Origin: JAFGVL01 sp963663245
GTDB lineage: Bacteria; Bacteroidota; Bacteroidia; Bacteroidales; Paludibacteraceae
Direction of reading: 5' to 3'
Assembly (NCBI GenBank): GCA_963663245.1
Contig: OY760143.1
Location: forward strand, 1,178,001 to 1,242,000
DNA: 64,000 nucleotides
In this document: in pieces, positions 50,051-58,665 of the stretch
Numbering within the stretch: the first letter of the stretch is position 1
Layout of the letters: each line of letters begins with the position of its first letter
Notes under the pieces: model-generated
What the model was told of the DNA's origin: nothing
Seen by the model: the letters and a program-made list of their open reading frames with translations, nothing else
Databases searched by the model: none
Translations under genes and position numbers: made by a program

Positions 50051-52834
50051 TTATTTTTTATTGGGTGCAAATGTGAATTGGTTATTGGTATTACTTAAAT
50101 AACTGGCTACTTCCGAAGCAGCACATCCTGCTGACAGGATAGAGTCAGGTATATCTTTAGGTCCTGATGCTGCACCAGCTACAAATACTCCTTTGATGCT
50201 AGTTAGTGAGGGACTTACCAATTCATTTTGTTGTTCTACATAGTTGAATTTATCGAGTGCTAATTTCTCGTTCTTAAACATATTAGGTACTTCTTTATTG
50301 GGCAATACACCAACAGATAAGACTACCATATCGTGCTTGCTTTCTTTTACGATACCTTTGGCAACGTCTTCGTAGCGAAGAATTAAATCGCCACTGTTAT
50401 TTTCGTTTTCACGAATTTTAGCTACTTTTCCTTTTACGAATCGTACACCCATAGATTTTGCTTCTTGGAAAAACTCTTCGTAGCCTTTGCCAAAAGCACG
50501 AATGTCCATATAGTAGATGGTGATATCTGCCAAGGGTAATGCGCCCATAATAAGTTGTGCTTGTTTAATAGAGTACATACAGCATATTTGCGAGCAGATA
50601 GGGTTGTTGCCACATTCTGCACCACAGGCAGAGTTCTCTATAGCCGAATCTCGTGAACCTGTACATAATACATAGGCAATGTTGTCGGGAGTTTTTCCAT
50701 CCCCTGGTCTCAATACATTGTTGAATGGTCGGGTAGGAGCAATCAATCTATCCATCTGCATAGAGTCAATTACGTTCGGAAATTTTGTGTATCCATATTC
50801 TGGTTTTCCATCGGGTGGAAACAGTTTATATCCTGTAGTAACGACTACTGATTTTACCGTAGTTCTGGTGTGTTTTTTCTTTTGAGAGAAATCGATTGCT
50901 TCTGCCGGACAAATAGAAAGACATTGGTGGCACTCGCGGCAATTACTACAATCCATACAGCGATTTGTTGCTTCTTCCACTTGTTCATCTGTATAGGTAA
51001 ATTCTACTTCTTCAAAAGAGTTTTTGCGATTTTCTAAAGGAATATGATTGTTGAGAACAGATGTTGATTTTGCTCCTGTATATCTATTTTTTACCGTTGA
51101 TTTATCAATTGCAGGTAATTTATCTCCATCAATGAAATCTTCCATCTCTAAGCCACGTAAGTGTTTATCGATATAGAAGGCGGCTTTTTTACCTTGTCCT
51201 GCTGCTTCAATTAAGGTTGAGGCTCCGCTAACAGCATCTCCTCCAGCAAAAATTGCAGGGTCTGATGTTTGTAAGGTTTTAGCATTTACTTGTATGGTAC
51301 CATTCTTATTTAGTTCGATTTGATTGGTGAAATCAGTAGTTGAGGCTTTTAATCCGATAGCTTCAATCACATAATCTACATCCATCATATATTCTGAGCC
51401 TTTTACTGCAGAAGGATTACGTCTGCCACTAGCATCTGGTTCTCCTAAGGCCATCTTTACTAATTGAACTTTATTCAATTGACCATTTTTTCCTTCGAAT
51501 TTTACAGGGTTACGAAGAAGAAGAATTTCTACGCCTTCTTCTTCAGCTTCTTCTATCTCTGGAGCAAAACATGGCATTTCTTCACGACTTCTACGGTAAA
51601 CAACAGTTACTTTTTCTGCTCCTAGTCGAAGTGAAGTACGAGCAGCATCAATAGCAGTGTTGCCACCACCAATAACCATTACTTTTTTGCCGGTTAAGTT
51701 TTCTTTTTCGCCAATGTTGGCTTCGCGTAGAAAGTCAAGACATGATACTATTCCGTTTAAGTTAGAACCTTCAGCACCTAAACTAACGGTATCATGTGTT
51801 CCTACAGAAACGAAAACGATATCAAATCCTTTTTCTTTTAAACTATTAAAATCGGTAATTTTTTGATTGCATTTAATTTCAACCCCAAGAGCAGTTACAT
51901 TTTGAACATCTCTATCTACAATGTTTTTTGGTGCACGGTATTCTGGTAAAGCTAGTTTTAGCATACCACCTGCTTGTGGTGCTGCTTCAAAAATAGTTAC
52001 CTTATGTCCTTTTAGTGCAAGGTGATAAGCAGCTGTTAGTCCGGCAGGACCAGAACCAATAACAGCAATTTTTTTATCTGTTTTGTTAGGTACATCAATA
52101 GCAGGAGCTGTTGGGTATTTGTTGTAGTAATAATCAGAGAAATGACGTTTGATCTTGCGAATGTCAACAGCCTCGTCTAAACCAGAGCGGGTACAAGCAT
52201 TTTGACAAGGAGAGTAGCATGCGCGACCCAAACTACCAGGGAAAGGAATGTCTTCCATGTGTAGTTTCATTGCTTCTTCGTATTGTCCATTACGAGCTAA
52301 GCTAATATATCCATAAGCTTTTACTCCTCCCGGACACTCACTTATACATGGAGCTGAATGGTCTTGACGATCTATAGTTGCAATTCGTGGATTAGCTAAG
52401 CTAAAGGGAATGTAGGCTACTTTTCTCCCTGCTAGATTGGCATTGTATTCGTCGTCGCGTACTTCAGGACAAACTACTTCACATTCTTGACATCCAGTGC
52501 AGTTTTCTCTTACAACATACCTTGGCTTTTCTGTAATGTTTACATTGAAATCGTCTCCATCTTTGCTAATGTTTTCAATGTTACTATCTAACATTAGAGT
52601 GATGTTTGGATGTCTGGCTGTTTCTGACATCTTAGGAGTGGTAATACATGCAGCACAATCAAGCGTAGGAAATACCTTACTTAACTGAATCATTTTACCA
52701 CCAATAGATGGCCCCTTTTCTACCAACAGTACTTTATGATCCATGTCGGCAAGGTTTAATGCTGCTTCCTGACCAGCAATACCTCCACCAATGACTAAAG
52801 CATCGTACTTATTTTCCTTCTGATTCATATTCAA
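50051..52834 (-). CDS. HdrA-like protein with inserted GltD-like NAD(P)H module
   Basis: The 927-residue product starts as HdrA (ALVIGGGIAGQEAALNLA, then the CTGCQECEVVC cluster). It then carries a GltD-like module (CISECPGGV, SLGRACYSPCQNACTR, IAVIGSGPAGLTAA, VMVIGGGNTAIDAAR), then a double cluster CMDCSNCRECHQCLSICP, and finally returns to HdrA sequence (DSMQMDRLIAPTRPF, CGAECGNNPICSQICC). So a pyridine-nucleotide-dependent flavoprotein is nested inside HdrA. Two flavins plus clusters would suit electron transfer or bifurcation between NAD(P)H and the Hdr complex. This last point is inference. Confidence 0.88.
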   Translation of the reverse strand: MNMNQKENKYDALVIGGGIAGQEAALNLADMDHKVLLVEKGPSIGGKMIQLSKVFPTLDCAACITTPKMSETARHPNITLMLDSNIENISKDGDDFNVNITEKPRYVVRENCTGCQECEVVCPEVRDDEYNANLAGRKVAYIPFSLANPRIATIDRQDHSAPCISECPGGVKAYGYISLARNGQYEEAMKLHMEDIPFPGSLGRACYSPCQNACTRSGLDEAVDIRKIKRHFSDYYYNKYPTAPAIDVPNKTDKKIAVIGSGPAGLTAAYHLALKGHKVTIFEAAPQAGGMLKLALPEYRAPKNIVDRDVQNVTALGVEIKCNQKITDFNSLKEKGFDIVFVSVGTHDTVSLGAEGSNLNGIVSCLDFLREANIGEKENLTGKKVMVIGGGNTAIDAARTSLRLGAEKVTVVYRRSREEMPCFAPEIEEAEEEGVEILLLRNPVKFEGKNGQLNKVQLVKMALGEPDASGRRNPSAVKGSEYMMDVDYVIEAIGLKASTTDFTNQIELNKNGTIQVNAKTLQTSDPAIFAGGDAVSGASTLIEAAGQGKKAAFYIDKHLRGLEMEDFIDGDKLPAIDKSTVKNRYTGAKSTSVLNNHIPLENRKNSFEEVEFTYTDEQVEEATNRCMDCSNCRECHQCLSICPAEAIDFSQKKKHTRTTVKSVVVTTGYKLFPPDGKPEYGYTKFPNVIDSMQMDRLIAPTRPFNNVLRPGDGKTPDNIAYVLCTGSRDSAIENSACGAECGNNPICSQICCMYSIKQAQLIMGALPLADITIYYMDIRAFGKGYEEFFQEAKSMGVRFVKGKVAKIRENENNSGDLILRYEDVAKGIVKESKHDMVVLSVGVLPNKEVPNMFKNEKLALDKFNYVEQQNELVSPSLTSIKGVFVAGAASGPKDIPDSILSAGCAASEVASYLSNTNNQFTFAPNKK

Positions 52835-52840
52835 ATCTTT

Positions 52841-53242
52841 TTATTCTTCTATTCCTAATAAAATTTTTCCAAAATTTTCCATGTGGGCAGCAAAAGGTTC
52901 AGCACATACCGAACATAAAGCAGCCATTCGAATTCGTTTAGGACTTATATTATTCTCCTTCATTAAAGCCTGCGCGTCTTCTACTATCTTATTGGTGTGT
53001 TCAGAACAGCCTGCACTGAATGAACACTCGTGTCCGTCGGCAGCTATGAAAACACCATCGAAACCTTTCTTTATAGCATGTAATATCCATATAGGTTTAA
53101 TCCCTGAAGAACAAGGTAAACTAATAGTGTATACTAAAGGAGAGTAGTGGATTTTTCGTAAGCCCGCCTGATCAATTCCCGGGTCGGAAATTTTATCGGT
53201 AGAGAAAACCAGTATTTTCGGTTGTTTTGTTTCGTTTGACAT
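52841..53242 (-). CDS. MvhD-like hydrogenase iron-sulfur subunit
   Basis: The 133-residue product carries the cysteine pattern of MvhD/FrhD (LPCSSGIKP, GHECSFSAGC, CSVCAE). MvhD holds a [2Fe-2S] cluster and passes electrons from a partner to HdrA. No hydrogenase genes are adjacent, so the electron source may be the GltD-like module. Confidence 0.9.
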   Translation of the reverse strand: MSNETKQPKILVFSTDKISDPGIDQAGLRKIHYSPLVYTISLPCSSGIKPIWILHAIKKGFDGVFIAADGHECSFSAGCSEHTNKIVEDAQALMKENNISPKRIRMAALCSVCAEPFAAHMENFGKILLGIEE

Positions 53243-53256
53243 AGTGTGTGATTTAT

Positions 53257-53289
53257 GTAAAGACGCGCAAAAAGAATGTACGTCTTTAC
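53257..53289 (-). promoter_or_regulatory. Intercistronic hairpin between tusA-like and mvhD-like genes
   Basis: GTAAAGACG and CGTCTTTAC form a perfect 9 bp stem around a 15-base loop. There is no T run, so it may be an mRNA processing or stabilising element rather than a terminator. Confidence 0.5.
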
Positions 53290-53301
53290 GTTAACATCGT
53301 A

Positions 53302-53559
53302 TTAATCGTCAGCTTTACGTAAAAATAAACGGCTATAGCTATCTTGTTCTAGGATTCCCAAGAACTCGTGTCCTACTTTTTTACACCATTTTGGAATGTC
53401 ATTTTTAGTACCTTCATCGGCCGACATGATTTCCATGATTTCTCCTTCTTCGATATCACCAATTGCTTTTTTTGCAGCTAATAGTGGACCAGGACATGCT
53501 GTTCCTCTTGCATCAATAACTTGGTCTGCTGTGATTTGTTGTAATTCTTGTTCTGTCAT
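53302..53559 (-). CDS. TusA-family sulfur carrier protein
   Basis: The 85-residue product has the defining motif ARGTACPGPLLAAKKAI with the conserved sulfur-carrying cysteine, and the family fold length. TusA proteins take up persulfide sulfur and pass it to partners such as DsrE-type proteins. Here it is encoded between a DsrE2-like protein and Hdr subunits, which ties the cluster to sulfur trafficking. Confidence 0.93.
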   Translation of the reverse strand: MTEQELQQITADQVIDARGTACPGPLLAAKKAIGDIEEGEIMEIMSADEGTKNDIPKWCKKVGHEFLGILEQDSYSRLFLRKADD

Positions 53560-53642
53560 GATTCTTGGTTTTTGTTGAGACGAATAAATCCATCTCTAGT
53601 AGTTAATAATATTGTTGTGGCGCATAAAAAATACGTCTGTTT

Positions 53643-54215
53643 TTAAATAAATAATTGAGCAGCGCTTTCACCAGCATCAGCTGTAAATGTTGCTGCACCA
53701 GCATAACGTAAATGTGGATAATCAATAAATTCTTCTTTTTTGAAGCCCATTAAATCCATCGACATTTCACAGATAGTAATCTCAATTCCTAATTCTGCAG
53801 CTTGTTCAAACATCTCGTTTAAAGAAAGTACGTTTTGTTTTTTCATTAACATACGAATCATCATAGGTCCCATACCAGCCATATGCATATTAGAAAGTTT
53901 TAAGCCATTCTTTTTTGGCAACATTAATCCAAACATTTTTGAAATAAAGTCTTTCCCTTTTCCTTTTTTCTTTGGATCTCTTAAGGCAGATAATGACCAG
54001 AAAGAGAAGAATAGCTTTACTTGTGTGTCCATTGCAGCAGCAGCTAAAGAAATTACCATTGTTGCTAAAATTTTATCCATGTCACCAGATACAACTGCAA
54101 TAGATAATTGGTCTTTTCTATTCTCTTGCATCCTTGCTACTTTCTTCTGAAGTTTTTCTACTTCTTTAGATAGCTTGCTTATTTGTTCGTTTATATCTAC
54201 TTCTTTTTTTGCCAT
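53643..54215 (-). CDS. DsrE/DsrF/DrsH-like (DsrE2) protein
   Basis: The 190-residue product has an N-terminal coiled coil (ISKLSKEVEKLQKKVARMQE) and a DsrE2-type domain (LSIAVVSGDMDKILATMVIS, VKLFFSFWSLSAL, EITICEMSMDLMG with one conserved Cys). Such proteins carry persulfide sulfur together with TusA, often near the membrane. It is the first gene of the operon. Confidence 0.9.
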   Translation of the reverse strand: MAKKEVDINEQISKLSKEVEKLQKKVARMQENRKDQLSIAVVSGDMDKILATMVISLAAAAMDTQVKLFFSFWSLSALRDPKKKGKGKDFISKMFGLMLPKKNGLKLSNMHMAGMGPMMIRMLMKKQNVLSLNEMFEQAAELGIEITICEMSMDLMGFKKEEFIDYPHLRYAGAATFTADAGESAAQLFI

Positions 54216-54319
54216 GTTTGTGTTTTTTATGTTTATTATGGAAAAATTTCTTTAATACAAATAAAACGAATTTATAGATCTAATGTTTAAATAATAGTGT
54301 GTGAGTCTGCATATATTGG

Positions 54320-54335
54320 TGTGATATTTATCACA
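54320..54335. promoter_or_regulatory. Crp/Fnr-type operator TGTGA-N6-TCACA
   Basis: The 16 bp palindrome TGTGATATTTATCACA sits between the divergent DsrE2 operon (start 54215) and the Crp/Fnr regulator gene (start 54370). It matches the half-sites used by Crp-type regulators. It likely serves autoregulation and control of the sulfur operon. Confidence 0.7.
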
Positions 54336-54369
54336 TTTTTTTGTACCTTTACACAAATCTTATTTAATT

Positions 54370-55050
54370 ATGGATACTAATTTATGTCATTTGTGTGAAT
54401 ATAAATGTGATGCCGCTACTAGGCTGACTGTTGAAGAGTTGGATATGCTTAATAGTAGTTGTGCGCGGGTGAATTTTAAACCCGGTGAGATTGTAGTTAA
54501 ACAAAATGCGCTCTCAACTAATGTTGTTTATATCAAAACAGGCTTGGTTAAGATGCATGTCACAGATGGGACAAAAGAAAAAGTGATGAAAATTGTAAAA
54601 GCACCAAGTTATTTGTGTTTACCTAGTAATTTTTCAGATAGGGTTAATAATTTTTCGGCAACTGCTTTAGAAGAGACTTCTGTTTGTTTTTTTGATTTAA
54701 CTGTTTTTAGAAATTTTATTTATACAAATGGCGATTTTGCATACCAAATAATTACAGATTTGAGTACGAGTGAATTGAAAAACTCACATGTGCTAAACAA
54801 TAATACGCAGAAAAATACAATGGGGAGAATTGCTACTTTGTTGCTGTATTTTTCTAAAGAGGTATATTCAAATAGTACTTTTGTCCTTCCTGTAAGAAGA
54901 CAAGAGTTAGGAGAAATAGCCGGAACAACAAGAGAGAGTGCTAGTAGGATTCTCTCTGAACTACACAATGAGAAAATTATTGATATTGATGGAAAAAAAA
55001 TAATAATTTTAAATGATAAGCTCTTGGAACAAATAAGTTTAAATGGGTAA
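54370..55050 (+). CDS. Crp/Fnr family transcriptional regulator with N-terminal cysteines
   Basis: The 226-residue product has a cyclic-nucleotide-binding-like domain (FKPGEIVVKQNALSTNVVYI) and a C-terminal winged helix (RRQELGEIAGTTRESASRIL). The N-terminus has Cys6, Cys9, Cys13 (LCHLCEYKC) and Cys31, a layout that could bind an iron-sulfur cluster or act as a thiol sensor. The operator palindrome lies 35 bp upstream. I infer it controls the divergent Hdr/TusA/DsrE operon in response to redox or sulfur state. Confidence 0.9.
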   Translation: MDTNLCHLCEYKCDAATRLTVEELDMLNSSCARVNFKPGEIVVKQNALSTNVVYIKTGLVKMHVTDGTKEKVMKIVKAPSYLCLPSNFSDRVNNFSATALEETSVCFFDLTVFRNFIYTNGDFAYQIITDLSTSELKNSHVLNNNTQKNTMGRIATLLLYFSKEVYSNSTFVLPVRRQELGEIAGTTRESASRILSELHNEKIIDIDGKKIIILNDKLLEQISLNG

Positions 55051-55125
55051 TAATTGTATTGTAGGCTATTTTGGGTAGTTTTAGTTTGTGAACTAATAAA
55101 AAACGATTACTTTTGCAGCGCTTTC

Positions 55126-55208
55126 GGGCAGTTACCAGAGTGGCCAAATGGGGCAGACTGTAACTCTGCTGGCTTACGCCTACGGTGGTTCGAATCCACC
55201 ACTGCCCA
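55126..55208 (+). tRNA. tRNA-Tyr (GTA)
   Basis: Acceptor GGGCAGT pairs with ACTGCCC. The anticodon loop contains GTA (CAGACTGTAACTCTG), and there is a long variable arm, as expected for tRNA-Tyr. CCA is not encoded. Confidence 0.96.
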
Positions 55209-55258
55209 CAAAATGCGTAAGTATATTATTTTAACCTAATTATTTATTAGGAGTTTTT

Positions 55259-55331
55259 GCGGGAATAGCTCAGTTGATAGAGCATCAGCCTTCCAAGCTG
55301 AGGGTCGCGGGTTTGAGCCCCGTTTCCCGCT
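55259..55331 (+). tRNA. tRNA-Gly (TCC)
   Basis: Acceptor GCGGGAA pairs with TTCCCGC. The anticodon loop CTTCCAA gives TCC. It follows tRNA-Tyr by 50 bp and is probably co-transcribed. Confidence 0.96.
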
Positions 55332-55336
55332 CAAAA

Positions 55337-55370
55337 AAATCCGGTTCTCTTTATGGGAATCGGATTTGTT
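55337..55370 (+). terminator. Terminator after the tRNA pair
   Basis: AAATCCGGTTC and GAATCGGATTT pair with one mismatch, followed by a T-rich stretch. Confidence 0.7.
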
Positions 55371-55425
55371 TATTAAAAAGGAAATCAATACTTTTGTTCG
55401 GTTAAAAAAATAAAGAAAAATCATT

Positions 55426-55821
55426 ATGGCAAAGGAAAATGGAAATAGTAATGGTATAGCTCACAATGCTTTAGCATTTGGTAGTCAAGTGAAAGGAAAT
55501 ATTGTTTCTGATAGCGATTTTAGAGTAGATGGATCTGTTGAAGGTAAAATTGAATGTACAGGTCGCGTTGTAATTGGACCTAAAGGCTCTTTGATTGGAG
55601 ATGTTGTTTGTTCAAATGCTGATATTATGGGTTCGCTAAAAGGGAATGTTGATGTTTCTGACACCTTGTCCTTGAAATCAACAGCTAATGTAATTGGAGA
55701 TATTAAAACTAAAGTATTGGTTATTGAGCCAGAAGCAGTATTTAGTGGAACGTGTGATATGGGTGTTAAAACTTCTTCAAAGGAAGAATCAGTATTTATT
55801 GCTGAGGAAAGTAAAAACTAA
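55426..55821 (+). CDS. Bactofilin (polymer-forming cytoskeletal protein)
   Basis: The 131-residue product is a beta-helix bactofilin: ALAFGSQVKGNIVSDSDFRV opens a series of short G-x-V/I repeats (VEGKIECTGRVVIGPKGSLI, GDVVCSNADIMGSLKGNVDV). Bactofilins form filaments at the inner membrane and place cell-wall or envelope machinery. A terminator follows. Confidence 0.94.
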   Translation: MAKENGNSNGIAHNALAFGSQVKGNIVSDSDFRVDGSVEGKIECTGRVVIGPKGSLIGDVVCSNADIMGSLKGNVDVSDTLSLKSTANVIGDIKTKVLVIEPEAVFSGTCDMGVKTSSKEESVFIAEESKN

Positions 55822-55842
55822 TCAAACTTATTTATATATGAG

Positions 55843-55883
55843 AGCGAGGTTGAAAACACTGGAGTTTTGATCTCGCTTTTTTT
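55843..55883 (+). terminator. Terminator of the bactofilin gene
   Basis: AGCGAG and CTCGCT pair, with inner GAAAAC/GTTTT pairing and a following T run. It shows that the next gene should start after it, at ATG 55894. Confidence 0.8.
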
Positions 55884-55893
55884 GAATACGATT

Positions 55894-57060
55894 ATGAAGA
55901 AAATTCTGTTACTTTTTATATGCTATTTTTCATTTAGTTTTGTTTTTTCAGAGACCCTGTCTGATAAAGCAAAAGTAAGTGTAATTACTTGTGGTTATGG
56001 AACTCAGTTGTATGCTCAGTTTGGGCATACGGCTATTCGTGTTTATGACCCAGGAACAAGTCCAACTCTTGATGTCGCTTTTAGTTATGGAACTTTTGAT
56101 TATGATGTTGAAGGCTTTTACATTAAGTTTGTAAAAGGGATTACAGATTATCAATTATCAATTGAATTTTCTCAAGATTTATTTATACGATATAGAAATA
56201 AAGGCATTGCTGTTTGGGAACAAGAGCTAAACTTAAGTCAGCAAGAGAAACAACTACTTTTTGAATCCTTGATGTCTAATTATCTTCCAGAGAATCGTTT
56301 TTATCGTTACAACTATGTCTACGATAACTGTGCTACAAAACCAAGAGATATGGTTGAGAATGCAGTAAAAGGTGGTCTTATATATGAAGAAAAAGAAAAT
56401 AAGGAAACTTTTCGTCAGCTGATCGAAGAGTGCGTAGGTGCTTCTACATGGAATAAATTTGCGATTGATATTGTTTTAGGGAGTTCTTCTGATGAAATAG
56501 CCACCACTCGTGAGCGTATGTTTATGCCTGTTGAGCTTATGAATTATTTGAAAACAGCACAGCGAGAAGATGAAAGCTTAATTGTAAGTGAAACTATTCA
56601 AGTGTATCAGGCTACAAATAATACTAAGGAGAGTAGTTTCTTATTGCAACCTTTGTTTGTTAGTTTTGCCTTTTTATTTTTAATTGGAATCATAAGTTAC
56701 TTAGGTAGAAATAATCAAATGCTTTGGATAGATGGACTACTATATACAGTTTTAGGTTTAATAGGTATTGTTGTATTCTATTTGAGTTTTTTCTCAGCGC
56801 ACCCATTGGTTGCTGGTAATTATAACTTGTTATGGCTCAATCCAGTTCATCTTTTATTTGCACTTTCTCTTTTGAGTAAAAAACTACGTAGACCATTGTA
56901 CTACTACCAAGTGGCAAATGCATTCGCTGTTGTGTTTGCTATAGCAGGATATCTTATTCTTCCTCAAGAGTTTAATGTCGCATTTTTACCTATCATGTTA
57001 CTTATTTTAATGAGAAGCTTATTTTATATTCGTAGTCAGCGAATATCGTCTGAAAATTAA
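55894..57060 (+). CDS. DUF4105 membrane protein
   Basis: The 388-residue product has a signal peptide (ending FSFVFSETL), then the DUF4105 domain (YGTQLYAQFGHTAIRVYDPG, and YNYVYDNCATKPRDMVENAV). Its His and Cys are placed like those of NlpC/P60-type cysteine peptidases. About four to five spans form the C-terminal half. I use ATG 55894 rather than the in-frame start at 55867 because that one lies within the preceding terminator. It precedes the PafA-like gene by 9 bp, so they are likely co-transcribed. Confidence 0.85.
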   Translation: MKKILLLFICYFSFSFVFSETLSDKAKVSVITCGYGTQLYAQFGHTAIRVYDPGTSPTLDVAFSYGTFDYDVEGFYIKFVKGITDYQLSIEFSQDLFIRYRNKGIAVWEQELNLSQQEKQLLFESLMSNYLPENRFYRYNYVYDNCATKPRDMVENAVKGGLIYEEKENKETFRQLIEECVGASTWNKFAIDIVLGSSSDEIATTRERMFMPVELMNYLKTAQREDESLIVSETIQVYQATNNTKESSFLLQPLFVSFAFLFLIGIISYLGRNNQMLWIDGLLYTVLGLIGIVVFYLSFFSAHPLVAGNYNLLWLNPVHLLFALSLLSKKLRRPLYYYQVANAFAVVFAIAGYLILPQEFNVAFLPIMLLILMRSLFYIRSQRISSEN

Positions 57061-57069
57061 TCATAAACT

Positions 57070-58665
57070 ATGAAAAGAATATATCTAATTTTATTGTTGG
57101 CAGGTGTTGTTGTTCTTTCTTCGGCTCAAAAAAACCAAGAAACGAGTCCTCGTTTAATTGTTAATATCGCAATTGATGGTCTACGATCAGATTATATTAC
57201 AAAGTTTTGGAGTGGCTTTTCAGATGGTGGTTTTAGACGATTGACCTCTAGTGGTTTGTATTGCAAAAATATGACTTTCCCGTATTTGAATTGTGGCAAT
57301 TCAGCAGATTATGCTTCTGTATACACAGGAACAATTCCTTCTGATCACGGAGTTTCAGGAGATACTTATTTTGAGAAAAAAACAAACCGTGAGTTGAGCT
57401 GTGTATATGATATTGAGAAAAAAGGAGTGGGGGGTGGCGCGTATGTTTCTCCTAAAAATTTGCTTACAAGTACTTTTACTGATGAACTAAAACTATATAC
57501 TCAAGGAGAATCAAAAATTATCACTATTGGATTAAATCCAGAAGAAGCTGTTATGATGGCAGGTCATTCAGGTAATGGAACAGTTTGGATTGATGAAAAT
57601 TCAGGAGAATGGATGAGTACGACTTACTATGGAAATATATTGCCAGACTGGGCTATTCAGGCTAATAATATAAGTCAGGTTCAGAATAATATTCGTCGTA
57701 ACTGGAGCAATATGTATATTGGGTCAAATTATATTGCGAATTCAGCACAATCAGGTATTTCTTCTTTTTTTGCTTACTCTATGCTAGAAACTTTAGGTAA
57801 TAATTTTTCGTATAAAAAATATAAACGTTCACCTTTTGCGAATACTGCTGTGCGAGAATTAGCAGAACGAGCTATAAGAAGTGAATATGTAGGAATTGAT
57901 GAAGTACCTGATGTTTTGAATCTTCAATTTTCTGTTCGTGGATTTGATCAAGCAAGTGCAGGCATATTAACGGCTGAAATTCAGGATATGTATTTGCGTG
58001 TTGATAAAGAAATCCAGACTTTAATGGATATGCTTGATGCTAGCTGTGGAAAAGAAAATGTATTGTATATGGTGTATGCTCCTCAAACACAATATATTTG
58101 TCCAGAGAAAATGAAGTCGTATAAAGTGCCTACTGGTTATTTTGTGGTAGATAGATCTTTATCCCTGTTAAGTACTTATTTGATGGCTATTTATGGACAG
58201 GTAGATTTTGTAGATGGGTATGCTAATCGCCACTTATACTTAAACAAAGAAGAAATTGCATCTAAGAAATTAGATATTAGAGAAGTAGAAGAAAAGGTGT
58301 CTGATTTTATGAGTAGATTTTCGGGAGTACAATATGCTGTTCGAGCAGAAGATTTACAACAGTTGAGTTGTGATAATGAAAAGATTCAGAAAGCAAAGAA
58401 TGCTTTTAATAGAAATAAGGCTGGAGATATAGTTTTGTATCTTATGCCAGGTTGGACGGATGTGCCAACAGAATCTGTAAAGGTAGGTGTTTCTAGTCGG
58501 ATAAATAACTATGCTCCATTTATGATGTGTGGATGGCGTATTAAAAAACAAAATTTAAAGATCCCTTTTTCAGTTGTTGATATAGCACCTACTATATCTA
58601 ATATGTTGAACATATCTTACCCAAATTCATCTATTGGAGTACCGTTATTGGATGTGATGTATTAA
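57070..58665 (+). CDS. PafA-like alkaline phosphatase homologue, probably inactive
   Basis: The 531-residue secreted product (signal ending LSSAQKN) follows the PafA-type phosphatase/phosphodiesterase fold: IAIDGLRSDYITKF with Asp36, SADYASVYTGTIPSDHGVSG, and VDIAPTISNML near the end. By my recalled alignment the nucleophile Thr is Asn77, and the metal-binding segments normally reading STDYVGH, TADHG and a late GxxH are replaced (SVRGFDQA, VYAPQTQ, RINNYAP). Only Asp36 and the DIAPT segment remain. So it is probably a pseudoenzyme with a structural or binding role. The stop overlaps the ung start. Confidence 0.85.
   Translation: MKRIYLILLLAGVVVLSSAQKNQETSPRLIVNIAIDGLRSDYITKFWSGFSDGGFRRLTSSGLYCKNMTFPYLNCGNSADYASVYTGTIPSDHGVSGDTYFEKKTNRELSCVYDIEKKGVGGGAYVSPKNLLTSTFTDELKLYTQGESKIITIGLNPEEAVMMAGHSGNGTVWIDENSGEWMSTTYYGNILPDWAIQANNISQVQNNIRRNWSNMYIGSNYIANSAQSGISSFFAYSMLETLGNNFSYKKYKRSPFANTAVRELAERAIRSEYVGIDEVPDVLNLQFSVRGFDQASAGILTAEIQDMYLRVDKEIQTLMDMLDASCGKENVLYMVYAPQTQYICPEKMKSYKVPTGYFVVDRSLSLLSTYLMAIYGQVDFVDGYANRHLYLNKEEIASKKLDIREVEEKVSDFMSRFSGVQYAVRAEDLQQLSCDNEKIQKAKNAFNRNKAGDIVLYLMPGWTDVPTESVKVGVSSRINNYAPFMMCGWRIKKQNLKIPFSVVDIAPTISNMLNISYPNSSIGVPLLDVMY

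Noticed and set aside
46801..53242. Methanogen-type Hdr-Mvh hydrogenase complex
   Set aside because: No hydrogenase large or small subunit and no HdrB CCG-domain gene is present; the MvhD-like protein stands alone.
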